Counted from the first letter of the stretch, positions 27,001-34,697 are shown. The stretch is DNA of 64,000 nucleotides from Streptomyces katrae (GCF_002028425.1 NZ_CP020042.1:806001-870000), one strand, 5' to 3'. Numbers and translations: made by a program. Notes: generated by a model from the letters alone, not told the origin.

Positions 27001-29541
27001 GCGACTGTCACGGCCCCGTCCGACACGACCCAGGCCGACACGGCCCAGGCCGAGGCAGGCCAGGCCGAGGCAGGCCCGGCCACCGCAGGCCCGGCTGAGG
27101 TAGGCCCGGCTGAGGCAGGCCCGGCCGTGGACGCCACGGCCGGTGCCACCCCGCCAGCGGACGCTCAGGCAGCAGCCGCGCCGGTTGTGGACCCCTGGGC
27201 CGCGGACACCCGGGCCGGTCGGGCCCCGGCCGCGACCGGCCCCGTCGGTCCTCCGCCGGCAGCACCGGACCCGGCCGGCCCTGCCCCGCAAGGCCCGGCC
27301 CTGACCTCGGCGACCGCCCCCGAACCCACGGTCCCCACCCGGACAACCCCCGCCGGCCGGCCCCCTGCCCCTGCCCCGGACGTTCCGGCAGCGGAAACCC
27401 GGGCCGCGGACGCCCAGGCCGCAGGCGGCCGGCACCCGGCCGACCGGGCCCCGGCCGCCACCGGCCTCGCCGGTCCTCCGCCGGCAGCACCGGACCCGGC
27501 CGGCCCTGCCCCGCAAGGCCCGGCCCTGACCTCGGCGGCCACGGTGCCGGCAGGGGGCGGCGTCGGGGCGGCGTCCGCCGACCGGGTGCCCGCCCCGCCG
27601 GCCTCCGTACCGGCTCCCGCCGGCCCGCTCGCTCCTCGCGTGCCGGCCCGCGAGGAGCCCGTGCCCGCCGCGACCGCCCCGGAGGCGTCGTCGCCCCCGG
27701 CCGGCTCCGGCGCGGCCGACACCACCCAGGCGGGAGCCACGGCCGACGTGGTCACCGAGTCCGTGTTCGCGCACGTGGCCCGGGTCAGTGCCTTCCCCGT
27801 CAGCCATCTGCGCGGGGACCAGCTCCTGGTCGACGACCTCGGTTTCGACTCGCTGATGCTGACCGACCTGTTCACGGCCCTGGCCCGGCAGTGGCCGCAG
27901 TGGGCCCTCGACGAGAGGGCCGCCGACCGGCCGACCATCGCCGGGCTGGCCGCGCTGATCGCCGCCGCCACCCCGGTCCCCGTACCGCAGGCCGTGCCGG
28001 AGCCGGCCGCCACGGTCCCCGTACCGGAGGTCTCCCCCGAGGCCGCACCAGCCGCCGCACCGACGGACTTCAGCCCGCCGGCCGCCCCCGCCCGGCCCGC
28101 CACCCCGGCCCCCGCACCCGGCATGTCCCCCGAGGCCGCACCGGCGGCCGTACCGGAGGTGTCTCCGGAGGCCCCCTCCGAGGCCGCGCCGGTGGCCCTC
28201 CCCGCGCCGCCCGCCGCCCCCGCGGCCGCGGCCCCCGCGGCCGGGCCGGCGCCCGGCTGCGACCCGCCGCCCGCAGGGCACTCGCTGCCCGACGCGCACA
28301 CGCGGATCGAGTGCTTCCCCGAGGTCGCCCGCCACGGCGAGCGCCTCGCGCTCCTCGACCGGACGGGGCTGGCCAACCCGTACTTCCTCGTCCACGAGGG
28401 CGGCCTGACCGGCACCACCGTGGTCGACGGCCGGGAGCTCGTCTCCTTCTCCGGCTACAACTACCTCGGCATGGCAACGGACCCGCAGGTCACGGCGGCG
28501 GCCACCGAGGCCGTGGAACGCTACGGCACCTCGGTGTCCGCCAGCCGGCTGCTGTCCGGCAACCGCCCGCTCCACCTGGAGCTGGAGGCGGAACTCGCCG
28601 GTCTGCTCGGCTGCGAGGACGCCCTCGCCCTGGCCAACGGCCACGCCACGAACGTCACCGTCATCGGGCACCTCGTGGGGCCCGGGGACCTCGTGGTCCA
28701 CGACGCCCTCGCCCACGACAGCATCCTGCAGGGCTGCCGGCTCTCCGGCGCCACGCGCCGGCCGTTCCCGCACGACGACGTCGCCGCCCTGGACGCCCTC
28801 CTCGCACAGATCCGCAACCAGTACCGCAGGGTGCTCGTGGTCGTCGAAGGCGTGTACAGCATGGACGGCGACATCGCCGACCTGCCCGCCCTCATCGAGG
28901 TCAAGCGCCGGCACGGCGCCCTGCTGATGGTCGACGAGGCGCACAGCATCGGGACGATCGGCCCGACCGGCGGGGGCGTCGGGGAGTACCACGGCGTCGA
29001 CCGCGCGGCCGTCGACCTCTGGGCGGGCACCCTCTCCAAGGCCCTGGCCGGCTGCGGCGGCTACGTCGCGGGCACCGAACGGGTGGTCTCGTACCTGCGC
29101 TACACCGCCCCCGGGTTCGTCTACAGCGCCGGGCTGACCCCGGCCGACACCGCCGCCTCCCTGGCCGCGCTGCGCCTGCTGCGGGCCGAGCCGGAGCGGG
29201 TGGCCCGCCTGACGGCGAACGCCGCCCTGTTCACCCGTCTCGCACGGGCGGCGGGCCTCGACACCGGCGACAGCCACGACACGCCGGTCGTGCCGTGCAT
29301 CGTCGGGGACTCGGCCAAGACCCTGCGCCTCGCGGAGGCCCTGTTCCGGCAGGGCATCAGCGTCAACCCCATCCTCCATCCGGCCGTCCCGGAGGAGAAG
29401 GCCCGGCTGCGGTTCTTCGTCACCCGCGACCACACGCCCGAGCAGATCCGCCGGACGGTGACCGCCCTGACGCGGGAACTGCGCCGGCTCGAGGCGGCGG
29501 AATCCGGCGGTGCCGCCGACGCGGCGCCGGCCGCCGCCTGA
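24028..29541 (+). CDS. Hybrid polyketide/alpha-oxoamine synthase (KS-AT-ACP-AONS)
   Basis: 1837-aa single-chain enzyme. KS (1-425) has the catalytic triad C201 (DAACSGS), H336 (HGTGT) and H377 (GHS). AT (about 570-890) has S670 (GHSVGEF) and GAFHS, the latter closer to malonyl than methylmalonyl type. A 330-residue Ala/Pro linker leads to an ACP (1240-1315) with attachment S1275 (GFDSLM). A second linker precedes a PLP-dependent alpha-oxoamine synthase (1430-1830) with Lys1671 (TLSKALAGCGGY). There are no KR, DH, ER or TE domains. Expected chemistry: extend an acyl chain, then condense acyl-ACP with an amino acid with loss of CO2, giving an alpha-aminoketone. Followed 13 bp later by a PPTase. 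Amino acid and acyl substrates unknown. Confidence 0.88.
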   Translation: MTDIAITGLGCRFPGARDTRAYWKLLMSAERQFSPVPAERWNHGTFHEPGNHSATHAAYTDQVAFLDGVDRFDALHYGVPPARARAMDPQHRLMLDVTREALEDAGMGRGDFDRENTGVFFGISVSDYKDLMAAPLRAISLAEQEGAADGSFDRDAAREQAQRFGTVQSFTLPGSLLNMASGTVSRQFDLGGPSFAVDAACSGSLVALDQAIAQLHRGACRIAVVGGVYLNLTPDSLIGFSRLRALSAAGVCRPFDAEADGFVLGEGAGTVVIRPLADALAAGDRVYAVIRGIGSANDGASPGPLVPTAEGQLRAMRRAYEDAGVPPSSVGFLEAHGTGTAAGDRAEIEALRRLRTEWPDDDPSLCYLGSGKALIGHSLSAAGIAGLIKTALVVHHRTIVPQPRTAPHPELGVAAAGLRFAEAPRPWADGNAPLRAAVSSFGFGGTNVHVVLEERPAPAPAGPPPEPPFHGAGTPQLVLLSAGSPRLLDRHIGDVLGALEALDPADRPPLGALAHTLGGRQPLKTRLAIVAADTEEFTERLRRARRQLEDGARGDLGDDAFAAEAPLPAAQRRIALLYPGQGSQRPGMMRDLYERYAGFRTAVDALGAVAGPDTAALLYGTGSARGQAEEAMRRLTATEVCQPVLGTVQVAATRFLADCGITPDLTLGHSVGEFAAAAAAGALTGEDTVRLLAGRGAALGRAAENGPPGGMLAVQTDEETCRRLVEGIDGVWPACFNEQRQIVVSGTAEGLAALREACAGAGVVTVALEVAGAFHSPLLAPAEEEVRTLLAARRIVAPVVPFVSSVNGERCADPAALRGLWARHASAPVRFGDAVRTAYEQGARVFLQVNGGSSLLTPVRRTLYHHDDVHLFAADAVEREDGRGFVRTLARLAVLGAPVDPRGLVPAEHRRLLDLPPAELDTQSYWVPGKRPAPAGRATARPVAPTEPPSDDTAYELLRMIRHQAALLTHLTNALPSPRPAPAQTPPDPAPATVTAPSDTTQADTAQAEAGQAEAGPATAGPAEVGPAEAGPAVDATAGATPPADAQAAAAPVVDPWAADTRAGRAPAATGPVGPPPAAPDPAGPAPQGPALTSATAPEPTVPTRTTPAGRPPAPAPDVPAAETRAADAQAAGGRHPADRAPAATGLAGPPPAAPDPAGPAPQGPALTSAATVPAGGGVGAASADRVPAPPASVPAPAGPLAPRVPAREEPVPAATAPEASSPPAGSGAADTTQAGATADVVTESVFAHVARVSAFPVSHLRGDQLLVDDLGFDSLMLTDLFTALARQWPQWALDERAADRPTIAGLAALIAAATPVPVPQAVPEPAATVPVPEVSPEAAPAAAPTDFSPPAAPARPATPAPAPGMSPEAAPAAVPEVSPEAPSEAAPVALPAPPAAPAAAAPAAGPAPGCDPPPAGHSLPDAHTRIECFPEVARHGERLALLDRTGLANPYFLVHEGGLTGTTVVDGRELVSFSGYNYLGMATDPQVTAAATEAVERYGTSVSASRLLSGNRPLHLELEAELAGLLGCEDALALANGHATNVTVIGHLVGPGDLVVHDALAHDSILQGCRLSGATRRPFPHDDVAALDALLAQIRNQYRRVLVVVEGVYSMDGDIADLPALIEVKRRHGALLMVDEAHSIGTIGPTGGGVGEYHGVDRAAVDLWAGTLSKALAGCGGYVAGTERVVSYLRYTAPGFVYSAGLTPADTAASLAALRLLRAEPERVARLTANAALFTRLARAAGLDTGDSHDTPVVPCIVGDSAKTLRLAEALFRQGISVNPILHPAVPEEKARLRFFVTRDHTPEQIRRTVTALTRELRRLEAAESGGAADAAPAAA
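27246..27537 (+). repeat. Exact 67-bp direct repeat in the AT-ACP linker
   Basis: 27246-27312 and 27471-27537 are identical over 67 bp and start exactly 225 bp apart. They encode the shared GPPPAAPDPAGPAPQG linker segment. This indicates a recent in-frame duplication (75 codons) within the disordered linker of the synthase. Confidence 0.9.
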
Positions 29542-29554
29542 CCCGGGGCCCGCC

Positions 29555-30202
29555 ATGGACACCGTCTTCCTGCCGCTCGCCCCGGGCCGCGTGCACCACT
29601 GGGGCGGGGCCGGGCTGCTCGTGGCCCACCGCCCCGACCTCACCCACCTGCCGCTGTGCCTCTCCCCCGCCGAACAGCGGGTGGCCCGCGCGCTGCCGGC
29701 CTGGCGGCGGTCCGAGTGGATGGCGGGCCGCCTCCTCGCCAAGCGGCTGGCCGGCGAACTCCTCGGGGCGCCGGCGCGGGAGGTGGAGGTCCTGCCCAGG
29801 GACGACGGCAGCCCGCAGCTCCTCGTCGGCGGCCTGCCGCTGCCCCGCGTGCACGTCTCCATCAGCCACACCCCCGGCCACGCCGCCGCAGCGCTGGCGT
29901 GGCGGCCGGTGGGCGTGGACCTGTGCGAGACGGCCTCCGCCGCCGCCGTGCGCCGGGTCGCGGACCACGCCTTCTCCGCGGGGGAGCTCTCCCTGATCGG
30001 CCCGGACCGGGCCGAGGCGCTGGCCGGGGCGTGGGCGCTGAAGGAGGCCGCGGTCAAGGCCGACCGCAGCGGGGTGTTCGGCCCCGCGCCGCGCCGGGTC
30101 CCGCTGCTGGGGCTGCGGCCTCCCGCGCTCGGCGGGCCGCGCCGGGCGATGGCCTGGCGGACCGAGGAGGCGGTCGTGGCCCTCGTCCTCACGGGTCCGT
30201 GA
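29555..30202 (+). CDS. 4'-phosphopantetheinyl transferase, Sfp type
   Basis: 215-aa PPTase that converts apo-ACP to holo-ACP using CoA. Family motifs are present: VSISHT (P1/P1a region), GVDLCE in place of the common GVDIE, and WALKEAAVKA (WxxKEAxxKA), which includes the catalytic base. It begins 13 bp after the synthase stop and is surely co-transcribed, so the ACP serine of the upstream synthase is the obvious target. No strong ribosome site precedes the ATG; translational coupling is likely. The stop codon lies in the first unit of a 24-bp repeat array. Confidence 0.9.
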   Translation: MDTVFLPLAPGRVHHWGGAGLLVAHRPDLTHLPLCLSPAEQRVARALPAWRRSEWMAGRLLAKRLAGELLGAPAREVEVLPRDDGSPQLLVGGLPLPRVHVSISHTPGHAAAALAWRPVGVDLCETASAAAVRRVADHAFSAGELSLIGPDRAEALAGAWALKEAAVKADRSGVFGPAPRRVPLLGLRPPALGGPRRAMAWRTEEAVVALVLTGP

Positions 30203-30315
30203 CACGGCGGACTCACCGGCCCGTGACACGGCGCCCCCACCGGCCCGTGACGCGGCGCCCCCACCGGCCCGTGACGCGGCGCCCCCACCGGTCCCTGACA
30301 CGGCGGACGGCACCG
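30196..30315 (+). repeat. 24-bp tandem repeat array over the PPTase stop codon
   Basis: Five head-to-tail copies of cccgtgacgcggcgcccccaccgg, three nearly identical in the middle with degenerate outer copies. The first copy contains the PPTase TGA. Each unit repeats a TGA in the same register, so readthrough would meet stop after stop. Confidence 0.85.
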
Positions 30316-30400
30316 CGTTGCGTTGGTGCTCCCCGCCCCGCCGGATCATGCTTGTCAGTGGAGCACCCTGGCCGGACTAGCGAGGGCGAGATGAGCGGCG

Positions 30401-32359
30401 ATGGCGCAACTTCCCACCTTTCCCGGTGATCGGCCGCTGGAGACGAGCGGCTCCGCCGGGGCGGCGTACACCGCCACGGCCACGATCGCCGAGGACGGCG
30501 TCGTGACCGAGTGGGGCGCAGGCGCCCGCCGGCTGCTCGGATACGCCTCCTCCGAGGTCGTGGGGCAGCCCGCGGCCCGGCTGCTGGCCGAGGACGGCGG
30601 GGCCGTCTGGGAGACCGGGCCGGGGCGGGACCGGTGGAACGGCACGGTGGCGCTGCGGCACCGGGACGGGCGGCGCGTGGAGGTGCCGTTGCTCGCGCAC
30701 CGGTGGACGTCGACGGGCGGGACCGTCAAGTGGACGGTGGTGTCCGCGGTGCCGGGTGCGGCCGAGCCGTCCTGGGAGGCTCCGCTGAACGAGTGGGCGT
30801 TCGCCCAGTCGCCCTGTTTCCTGGCGGTCTTCGACGCGGACCTGCGGCTGCAGCGGGCCAACACGGGCATGCAGCGCACCCTCTCCCTCACCGAGGAGCA
30901 GATGCGCGGGCTGCGGCTGCCGGAGATCGCCCCGGACCCGGTGAGCGACGAGACGGAACGCCGGATGCGCCTGGTCGTCGAGACCGGCGAGCCGCAGCAG
31001 CTGACCGCGTTCGTCCCCCTGACGGGCGAGGGGTCCGAGCACGGCTGGGAGACCTCGCTGGCCGCGCTGCGCGACCGGGACGGGCGGGTGCGGGCGGTGT
31101 GCCTGGCCGCGCACGACCGCGGTTCGGCCGAGCACGCCCCGCACCCCGAGCACCTGCGGCTGGCCGAGGAACTGACCGCCCGGCCGGCCGAGGGCGCCGC
31201 GCCGCCGGACGGGCCCGGCCGGGAGCACCGCGAGCACACCACCACGATGACGCTGCAGCGCAGCCTGCTCCCGCACACCCTCCCCCAGCAGGGGGCGCTG
31301 GAGATCGCCACCCGTTACCTGCCCGCGGGCGGTGAGGCCGGTGTGGGCGGCGACTGGTTCGACGTGATCCCGCTGTCCGGGGCGCGGGTGGCGCTGGTGG
31401 TGGGGGACGTGGTCGGGCACGGCATCCGGGCCTCCGCGACCATGGGCCGGCTGCGGACGGCCGTGCGCACCCTCGCGGACGTGGACCTGCCGCCCGACGA
31501 GCTGCTGACCCACCTGGACGACCTGATCATCCACCTGTCCGCCGACGAGGCCGATCCGGACGCGCCCGAGGAGTCCGCGGGGGGCATCGGGACGACCTGC
31601 CTGTACGTGGTCTACGACCCGGTGACCCGGCTCTGCACCGTGGCCCGGGCCGGGCACCCGCCGCCGGCCGTGGTGTCCCCGGAGGGTTCGGTGTACCTGC
31701 TCGACGTGCCGGCCGGGCCGCCGCTCGGGCTGGGGGGCCTGCCGTTCGAGACGATCGAGGTGGAGCTGCCCGAGGGCAGTCTGCTCGCCCTGTACACCGA
31801 CGGGCTGCTCCAGATCCGGGAGCGCGACCTGGACGAGGCCCTGGACACCCTGTTCTCCGCGCTGACCAAGCCCGCCGCGGCGCTGGACACGGTGTGCGAC
31901 CGGGTGCTGACGGCGCTGCTGACCCGCCGTCCCGAGGACGACGTGGCGCTGCTGGTGGCCCGGACCCGGGCCCTGCACACCGACAAGGTGGTGGTGTGGG
32001 ACCTGCCGTCGGATCCCTCGGTCGTCGCCGACGCCCGCCGGTACACCACCGAGCAGCTGACGGCGTGGGAGCTGGACGAGGCCTCGTTCGTCGCCGAGCT
32101 GGTGGTGAGCGAGCTGGTCACCAATGCCATCCGCTACGGCCGGCCGCCCATCCAGCTGCGCCTGATCCACGAGAACGACACGCTGATCTGCGAGGTCTCC
32201 GACGCGAGCAGTACGGCCCCGCACATGCGGCGGGCCCGGACCTTCGACGAGGGAGGGCGGGGGCTGCTGCTGGTGGCCCAGCTGGCCGAGCGCTGGGGCA
32301 CGCGGCACGCCCCCACCGGCAAGACCATCTGGGCCGAGCAGTCCCTCGTGGGGTTCTGA
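30401..32359 (+). CDS. PAS-PAS-PP2C(SpoIIE)-HATPase signalling protein
   Basis: 652-aa cytosolic regulator. Two PAS sensor domains (about 20-120 and 130-243) precede a SpoIIE-type PP2C phosphatase (280-523), with its usual GGDWFDVIPL, VVGDVVGHG, YTDGLL and DDVALLV metal-site motifs. An RsbW-like HATPase kinase domain follows (536-650; VSELVTNAIRYG N-box, GGRGLLLV). Such proteins act on anti-sigma antagonists: the phosphatase reactivates them and the kinase inactivates them. No sigma or antagonist gene adjoins, so the partner is elsewhere. Start ATG 30401; an out-of-frame ATG lies at 30391. Confidence 0.9.
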   Translation: MAQLPTFPGDRPLETSGSAGAAYTATATIAEDGVVTEWGAGARRLLGYASSEVVGQPAARLLAEDGGAVWETGPGRDRWNGTVALRHRDGRRVEVPLLAHRWTSTGGTVKWTVVSAVPGAAEPSWEAPLNEWAFAQSPCFLAVFDADLRLQRANTGMQRTLSLTEEQMRGLRLPEIAPDPVSDETERRMRLVVETGEPQQLTAFVPLTGEGSEHGWETSLAALRDRDGRVRAVCLAAHDRGSAEHAPHPEHLRLAEELTARPAEGAAPPDGPGREHREHTTTMTLQRSLLPHTLPQQGALEIATRYLPAGGEAGVGGDWFDVIPLSGARVALVVGDVVGHGIRASATMGRLRTAVRTLADVDLPPDELLTHLDDLIIHLSADEADPDAPEESAGGIGTTCLYVVYDPVTRLCTVARAGHPPPAVVSPEGSVYLLDVPAGPPLGLGGLPFETIEVELPEGSLLALYTDGLLQIRERDLDEALDTLFSALTKPAAALDTVCDRVLTALLTRRPEDDVALLVARTRALHTDKVVVWDLPSDPSVVADARRYTTEQLTAWELDEASFVAELVVSELVTNAIRYGRPPIQLRLIHENDTLICEVSDASSTAPHMRRARTFDEGGRGLLLVAQLAERWGTRHAPTGKTIWAEQSLVGF

Positions 32360-32463
32360 GGGAGGGCGTGGTGCGGCTCCGGGTTCCGTGTTCCGGTTCC
32401 CTGTGACGCGCCTGTGACAGTCGACGGACAACTCCATGAAGTGGCGCCCGCAAGCTCTTTAAC

Positions 32464-32497
32464 AGGGACATACAGCGACATTCCGATATATGTCCCT
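32464..32497. promoter_or_regulatory. Inverted repeat upstream of the small LuxR gene
   Basis: AGGGACATA (32464-32472) and TATGTCCCT (32489-32497), perfect 9-bp arms with a 16-bp AT-rich spacer, 59 bp before the LuxR HTH start codon. At 32401-32419 there is also a direct repeat CTGTGACgcgcCTGTGAC with an 11-bp period. Likely operator region; autoregulation is possible. Confidence 0.55.
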
Positions 32498-32555
32498 CTG
32501 CTTCCAAGGGTGTGAGCAGCAGCGATGACCGAGCCGACACGGCGGAGGAAATCCC

Positions 32556-32804
32556 ATGAGCCTCACCCTCGTCCTGGAGCACGTCGAAGCCCCCTCGACC
32601 TCGAACTCGGCCTCCACCTCTCTCGCCCCGCGTGAGCAGGAGGCGCTGCGCCACATCGCCGCCGGGTGCACCTACCTCCAGGCCGCCCGGCACATGGGTC
32701 TCTCCAAGCACACCGTCGACGCCTACCTGCGCCGCATCCGCGCCAAGTTCGGTGTCAACACCACGGCCGAGCTGACCCGCCTGGCCATCTCGCTGGGCCT
32801 CTGA
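32556..32804 (+). CDS. Stand-alone LuxR-type HTH protein
   Basis: 82 aa, essentially only a LuxR/GerE helix-turn-helix: LAPREQEALRHIAAGCTYLQAARHMGLSKHTVDAYLRRIRAKF. There is no receiver or ligand domain; the first 27 residues are a Thr/Ser-rich tail. A strong GGAGGAAA precedes the ATG at 32556. Single-domain LuxR proteins occur in actinobacteria as regulators controlled by expression level or by dimerising with partners. An inverted repeat lies just upstream. It converges on a Ser/Thr kinase with a shared terminator. Confidence 0.85.
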   Translation: MSLTLVLEHVEAPSTSNSASTSLAPREQEALRHIAAGCTYLQAARHMGLSKHTVDAYLRRIRAKFGVNTTAELTRLAISLGL

Positions 32805-32837
32805 CCCACAGGGCACCGGCCCCCCGGTCTCCCGGCC

Positions 32838-33878
32838 CTACGGCCCGTACGGCATCGCGCCGTACGGGCCGTCGTGCTGTGCGCGGAAGACGGGCAGGGC
32901 CCAGGCCGGGGGCTCCTGCGGCGGCTCGGGGATCACGCAGACCTCGGTGGGCGGGTGCCCGGGCCCGGGCTCGGCGTCGACGCGGCGGGCGGGGGTGCCG
33001 GTGGCGGCGCGCAGGGCGGCGACGAACTCCAGGCAGGTGTCGTAGCGGTCCTCGGGCACCTTCGCCAGGCCCTTGGCCAGCACCTCGTCGACGGCGGGGG
33101 CGATGTCCGGCCGTTTCCCGGTGAGCGGCGGGGGCTGGTCGTACTGGTGCGCCCACAGCAGCGCGGTCGGGTCGGTGTCGCGTCCGAAGGGCGGCCCGCC
33201 CGCGAGGGTTTCGTAGACCACGCAGGCCAGGCTGTAGAGGTCGCACCTGCCGTCCACCGGGCGGCCGGAGATCTGCTCGGGTGCCATGTAGTCGACCGTG
33301 CCGACGAACTCCCCGGCGGTGGTGAAACCGGTGGGTGACAGCGCCTTCTTCGTGAGTCCGAAGTCGGTGAGGTAGATGTGCTCGGGGTGGTCGCTGTCGG
33401 TGCCCGCGGCGACCAGGACGTTGCCGGGCTTGACGTCCCGGTGGACGAGGTCGTGGCGGTGGGCCGCGTCGAGCGCGGAGGCCAGCTGGCCGACGATCCG
33501 CAGGGCGGTGGCGACGGGGAGCGGTCCCTCCCGGTCCAGCAGGGCCCGCAGGTCCAGGCCGGCGACGTAGCGCATGGCGATGTAGAGGACGCCGTCGGTC
33601 TCGCCGGCTTCGAAGACGGGCACGATGTGGGGGTGGTCGATGGAGGCGGCCACCCGTGATTCGTGGGTGAAGCGGCGCCGGAAGGTCTCGTCGCGGGCGC
33701 GTTCGGGGGCGATCAGCTTGAGCGCGACCGTGCGGTCCAGCCGCAGGTCCCTGGCCTGGTAGACGACGGCCATGCCACCGCGGCCGATCATGCGCTCGAC
33801 CAGGTAGCCGGCGATCTGCCGGCCGATGAGCCCGGAGGCCCGGCCCGCGTACAGGTGCAGATTGGATGCCGTGCCCAT
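32838..33878 (-). CDS. Soluble Ser/Thr protein kinase (Hanks type)
   Basis: 346-aa eukaryotic-type kinase with a full catalytic set: glycine loop IGRGGMAVVYQA, VALKLI (ATP Lys), HRDVKPGN catalytic loop, DFG (TDFGLTKK) and APE (YMAPEQISG). No TM helix or PASTA domains, unlike PknB, so it is probably cytosolic. After the kinase domain (to about 290) there is a 55-residue Pro-rich tail ending in the terminator-encoded peptide. It lies beside the LuxR HTH and near three PP2C phosphatases, which suggests a local phosphorylation circuit; no substrate is shown. Confidence 0.9.
   Translation of the reverse strand: MGTASNLHLYAGRASGLIGRQIAGYLVERMIGRGGMAVVYQARDLRLDRTVALKLIAPERARDETFRRRFTHESRVAASIDHPHIVPVFEAGETDGVLYIAMRYVAGLDLRALLDREGPLPVATALRIVGQLASALDAAHRHDLVHRDVKPGNVLVAAGTDSDHPEHIYLTDFGLTKKALSPTGFTTAGEFVGTVDYMAPEQISGRPVDGRCDLYSLACVVYETLAGGPPFGRDTDPTALLWAHQYDQPPPLTGKRPDIAPAVDEVLAKGLAKVPEDRYDTCLEFVAALRAATGTPARRVDAEPGPGHPPTEVCVIPEPPQEPPAWALPVFRAQHDGPYGAMPYGP
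32840..32872. terminator. Bidirectional terminator embedded in the kinase C-terminus
   Basis: Perfect 14-bp stem (32840-32853 with 32859-32872), loop atcgc. It terminates the LuxR HTH gene from the left. On the minus strand it lies within the last codons of the kinase gene, which read GPYGAMPYGP-stop. Confidence 0.7.
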
Positions 33879-34003
33879 CAGGCGCCGCCCTCACCCGGCC
33901 GCCGCGGTCGCGCTGGGGGCGCGGCGGGCCGCTCTTCGTCATCGAAAGTCTATCGAGTGGTGCTCCGGGGTGCCCCTCGTCGTCGGGGGGCGCCCTACGC
34001 ACG

Positions 34004-34039
34004 GGACGTCCTCCGGGGCGGGTGCTCCGGAGGACGTCC
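34004..34039 (-). terminator. Terminator of the 34060-34629 glycine-rich gene
   Basis: Perfect 13-bp stem (34004-34016 with 34027-34039) and 10-nt loop, 20 bp past the stop codon on the minus strand. Confidence 0.75.
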
Positions 34040-34059
34040 GAGGGTGCTTCGGCCCGGGG

Positions 34060-34629
34060 TCAGTCGGAGCCGCCGTTGCCGCCGCGGCCGCCGGACCCGC
34101 TGCTCTCGCAGCCGACGCCGATGCAGATGCCGCCGTTGCCGCCCCGGCCGCCGTCGCCGCCGTCGCCCCCGGGAGGGGCGTCGCCGCCGTTGCCGCCGTT
34201 GCCGCCGTTGGCGCTGCCGCGGCAGACGCCGGCGCAGATGCCGCCCTTGCCGCCGTCGGTGCCGTTGCCGCCGGCCGTTCCGGTGGTGCCGTCTCCGCCG
34301 TTGGCGCTGCCGTTGCAGAGGCCGGCGCAGACGCCGCCGTTGCTTCCGTTGGTGCCGTTGACGGTGCCGTTGCAGCGGCCGGCGCAGACGTTGTCGCCGA
34401 CGCGGACGCTGCCGTTGCCGATCTTGACCCCGCCGGTGCCGGTGCCGGAGCCGCCGAAGATCTTCCCGACCGGGCTGCCGGAGCCGGAGCCGTGGTGTGC
34501 GAGGACCTGGGCCGGCTGGACCGCCGGGGCGGCCGGGGCGGCGGAGGCGATCGGTGCGAGGGCTCCGGCGCCGAGGAGGGTGGTGGAGACGACGAGACCG
34601 AGACGAAGCTTCCAAGAACGTACACGCAT
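34060..34629 (-). CDS. Secreted Gly/Asn-rich protein with repeated CAGxC motifs
   Basis: 189 aa. Sec signal peptide of about 30 residues (MRVRSWKLRLGLVVSTTLLG ... ASAAPA), then a Gly/Asn/Ser-rich body. Three spaced copies of CAGxCxG (CAGRCNG, CAGLCNG, CAGVCRG) are followed by CIGVGC, separated by NG/GG-rich stretches that grow to pure GGNGG-type repeats. The paired cysteines could form disulphides or bind metal. AAGGAAG precedes the ATG at 34629. First of three adjacent glycine-rich secreted proteins on this strand, each with its own terminator. Resembles mycobacterial PGRS or spider-silk-like composition, not homology. Function unknown. Confidence 0.8.
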   Translation of the reverse strand: MRVRSWKLRLGLVVSTTLLGAGALAPIASAAPAAPAVQPAQVLAHHGSGSGSPVGKIFGGSGTGTGGVKIGNGSVRVGDNVCAGRCNGTVNGTNGSNGGVCAGLCNGSANGGDGTTGTAGGNGTDGGKGGICAGVCRGSANGGNGGNGGDAPPGGDGGDGGRGGNGGICIGVGCESSGSGGRGGNGGSD

Positions 34630-34697
34630 GGCATTTCTTCCTTGCTGGGGAACGGTTTCCGCTACGGCTGAGAAGTCTTTTTCCATCGGGATGCGCA

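Noticed and set aside
21606..30202. Conventional modular type I polyketide cluster
   Set aside because: Only one KS-AT-ACP set, no KR/DH/ER/TE, no further modules or tailoring genes. The C-terminal PLP domain makes an alpha-oxoamine synthase a better description.
23638..30288. Open frame of about 2200 codons antisense to the synthase
   Set aside because: No recognisable domain or signal; composition (Arg, Gly, His, Gln) is typical of antisense GC-rich sequence. The plus strand encodes clear KS, AT, ACP, AONS and PPTase domains.
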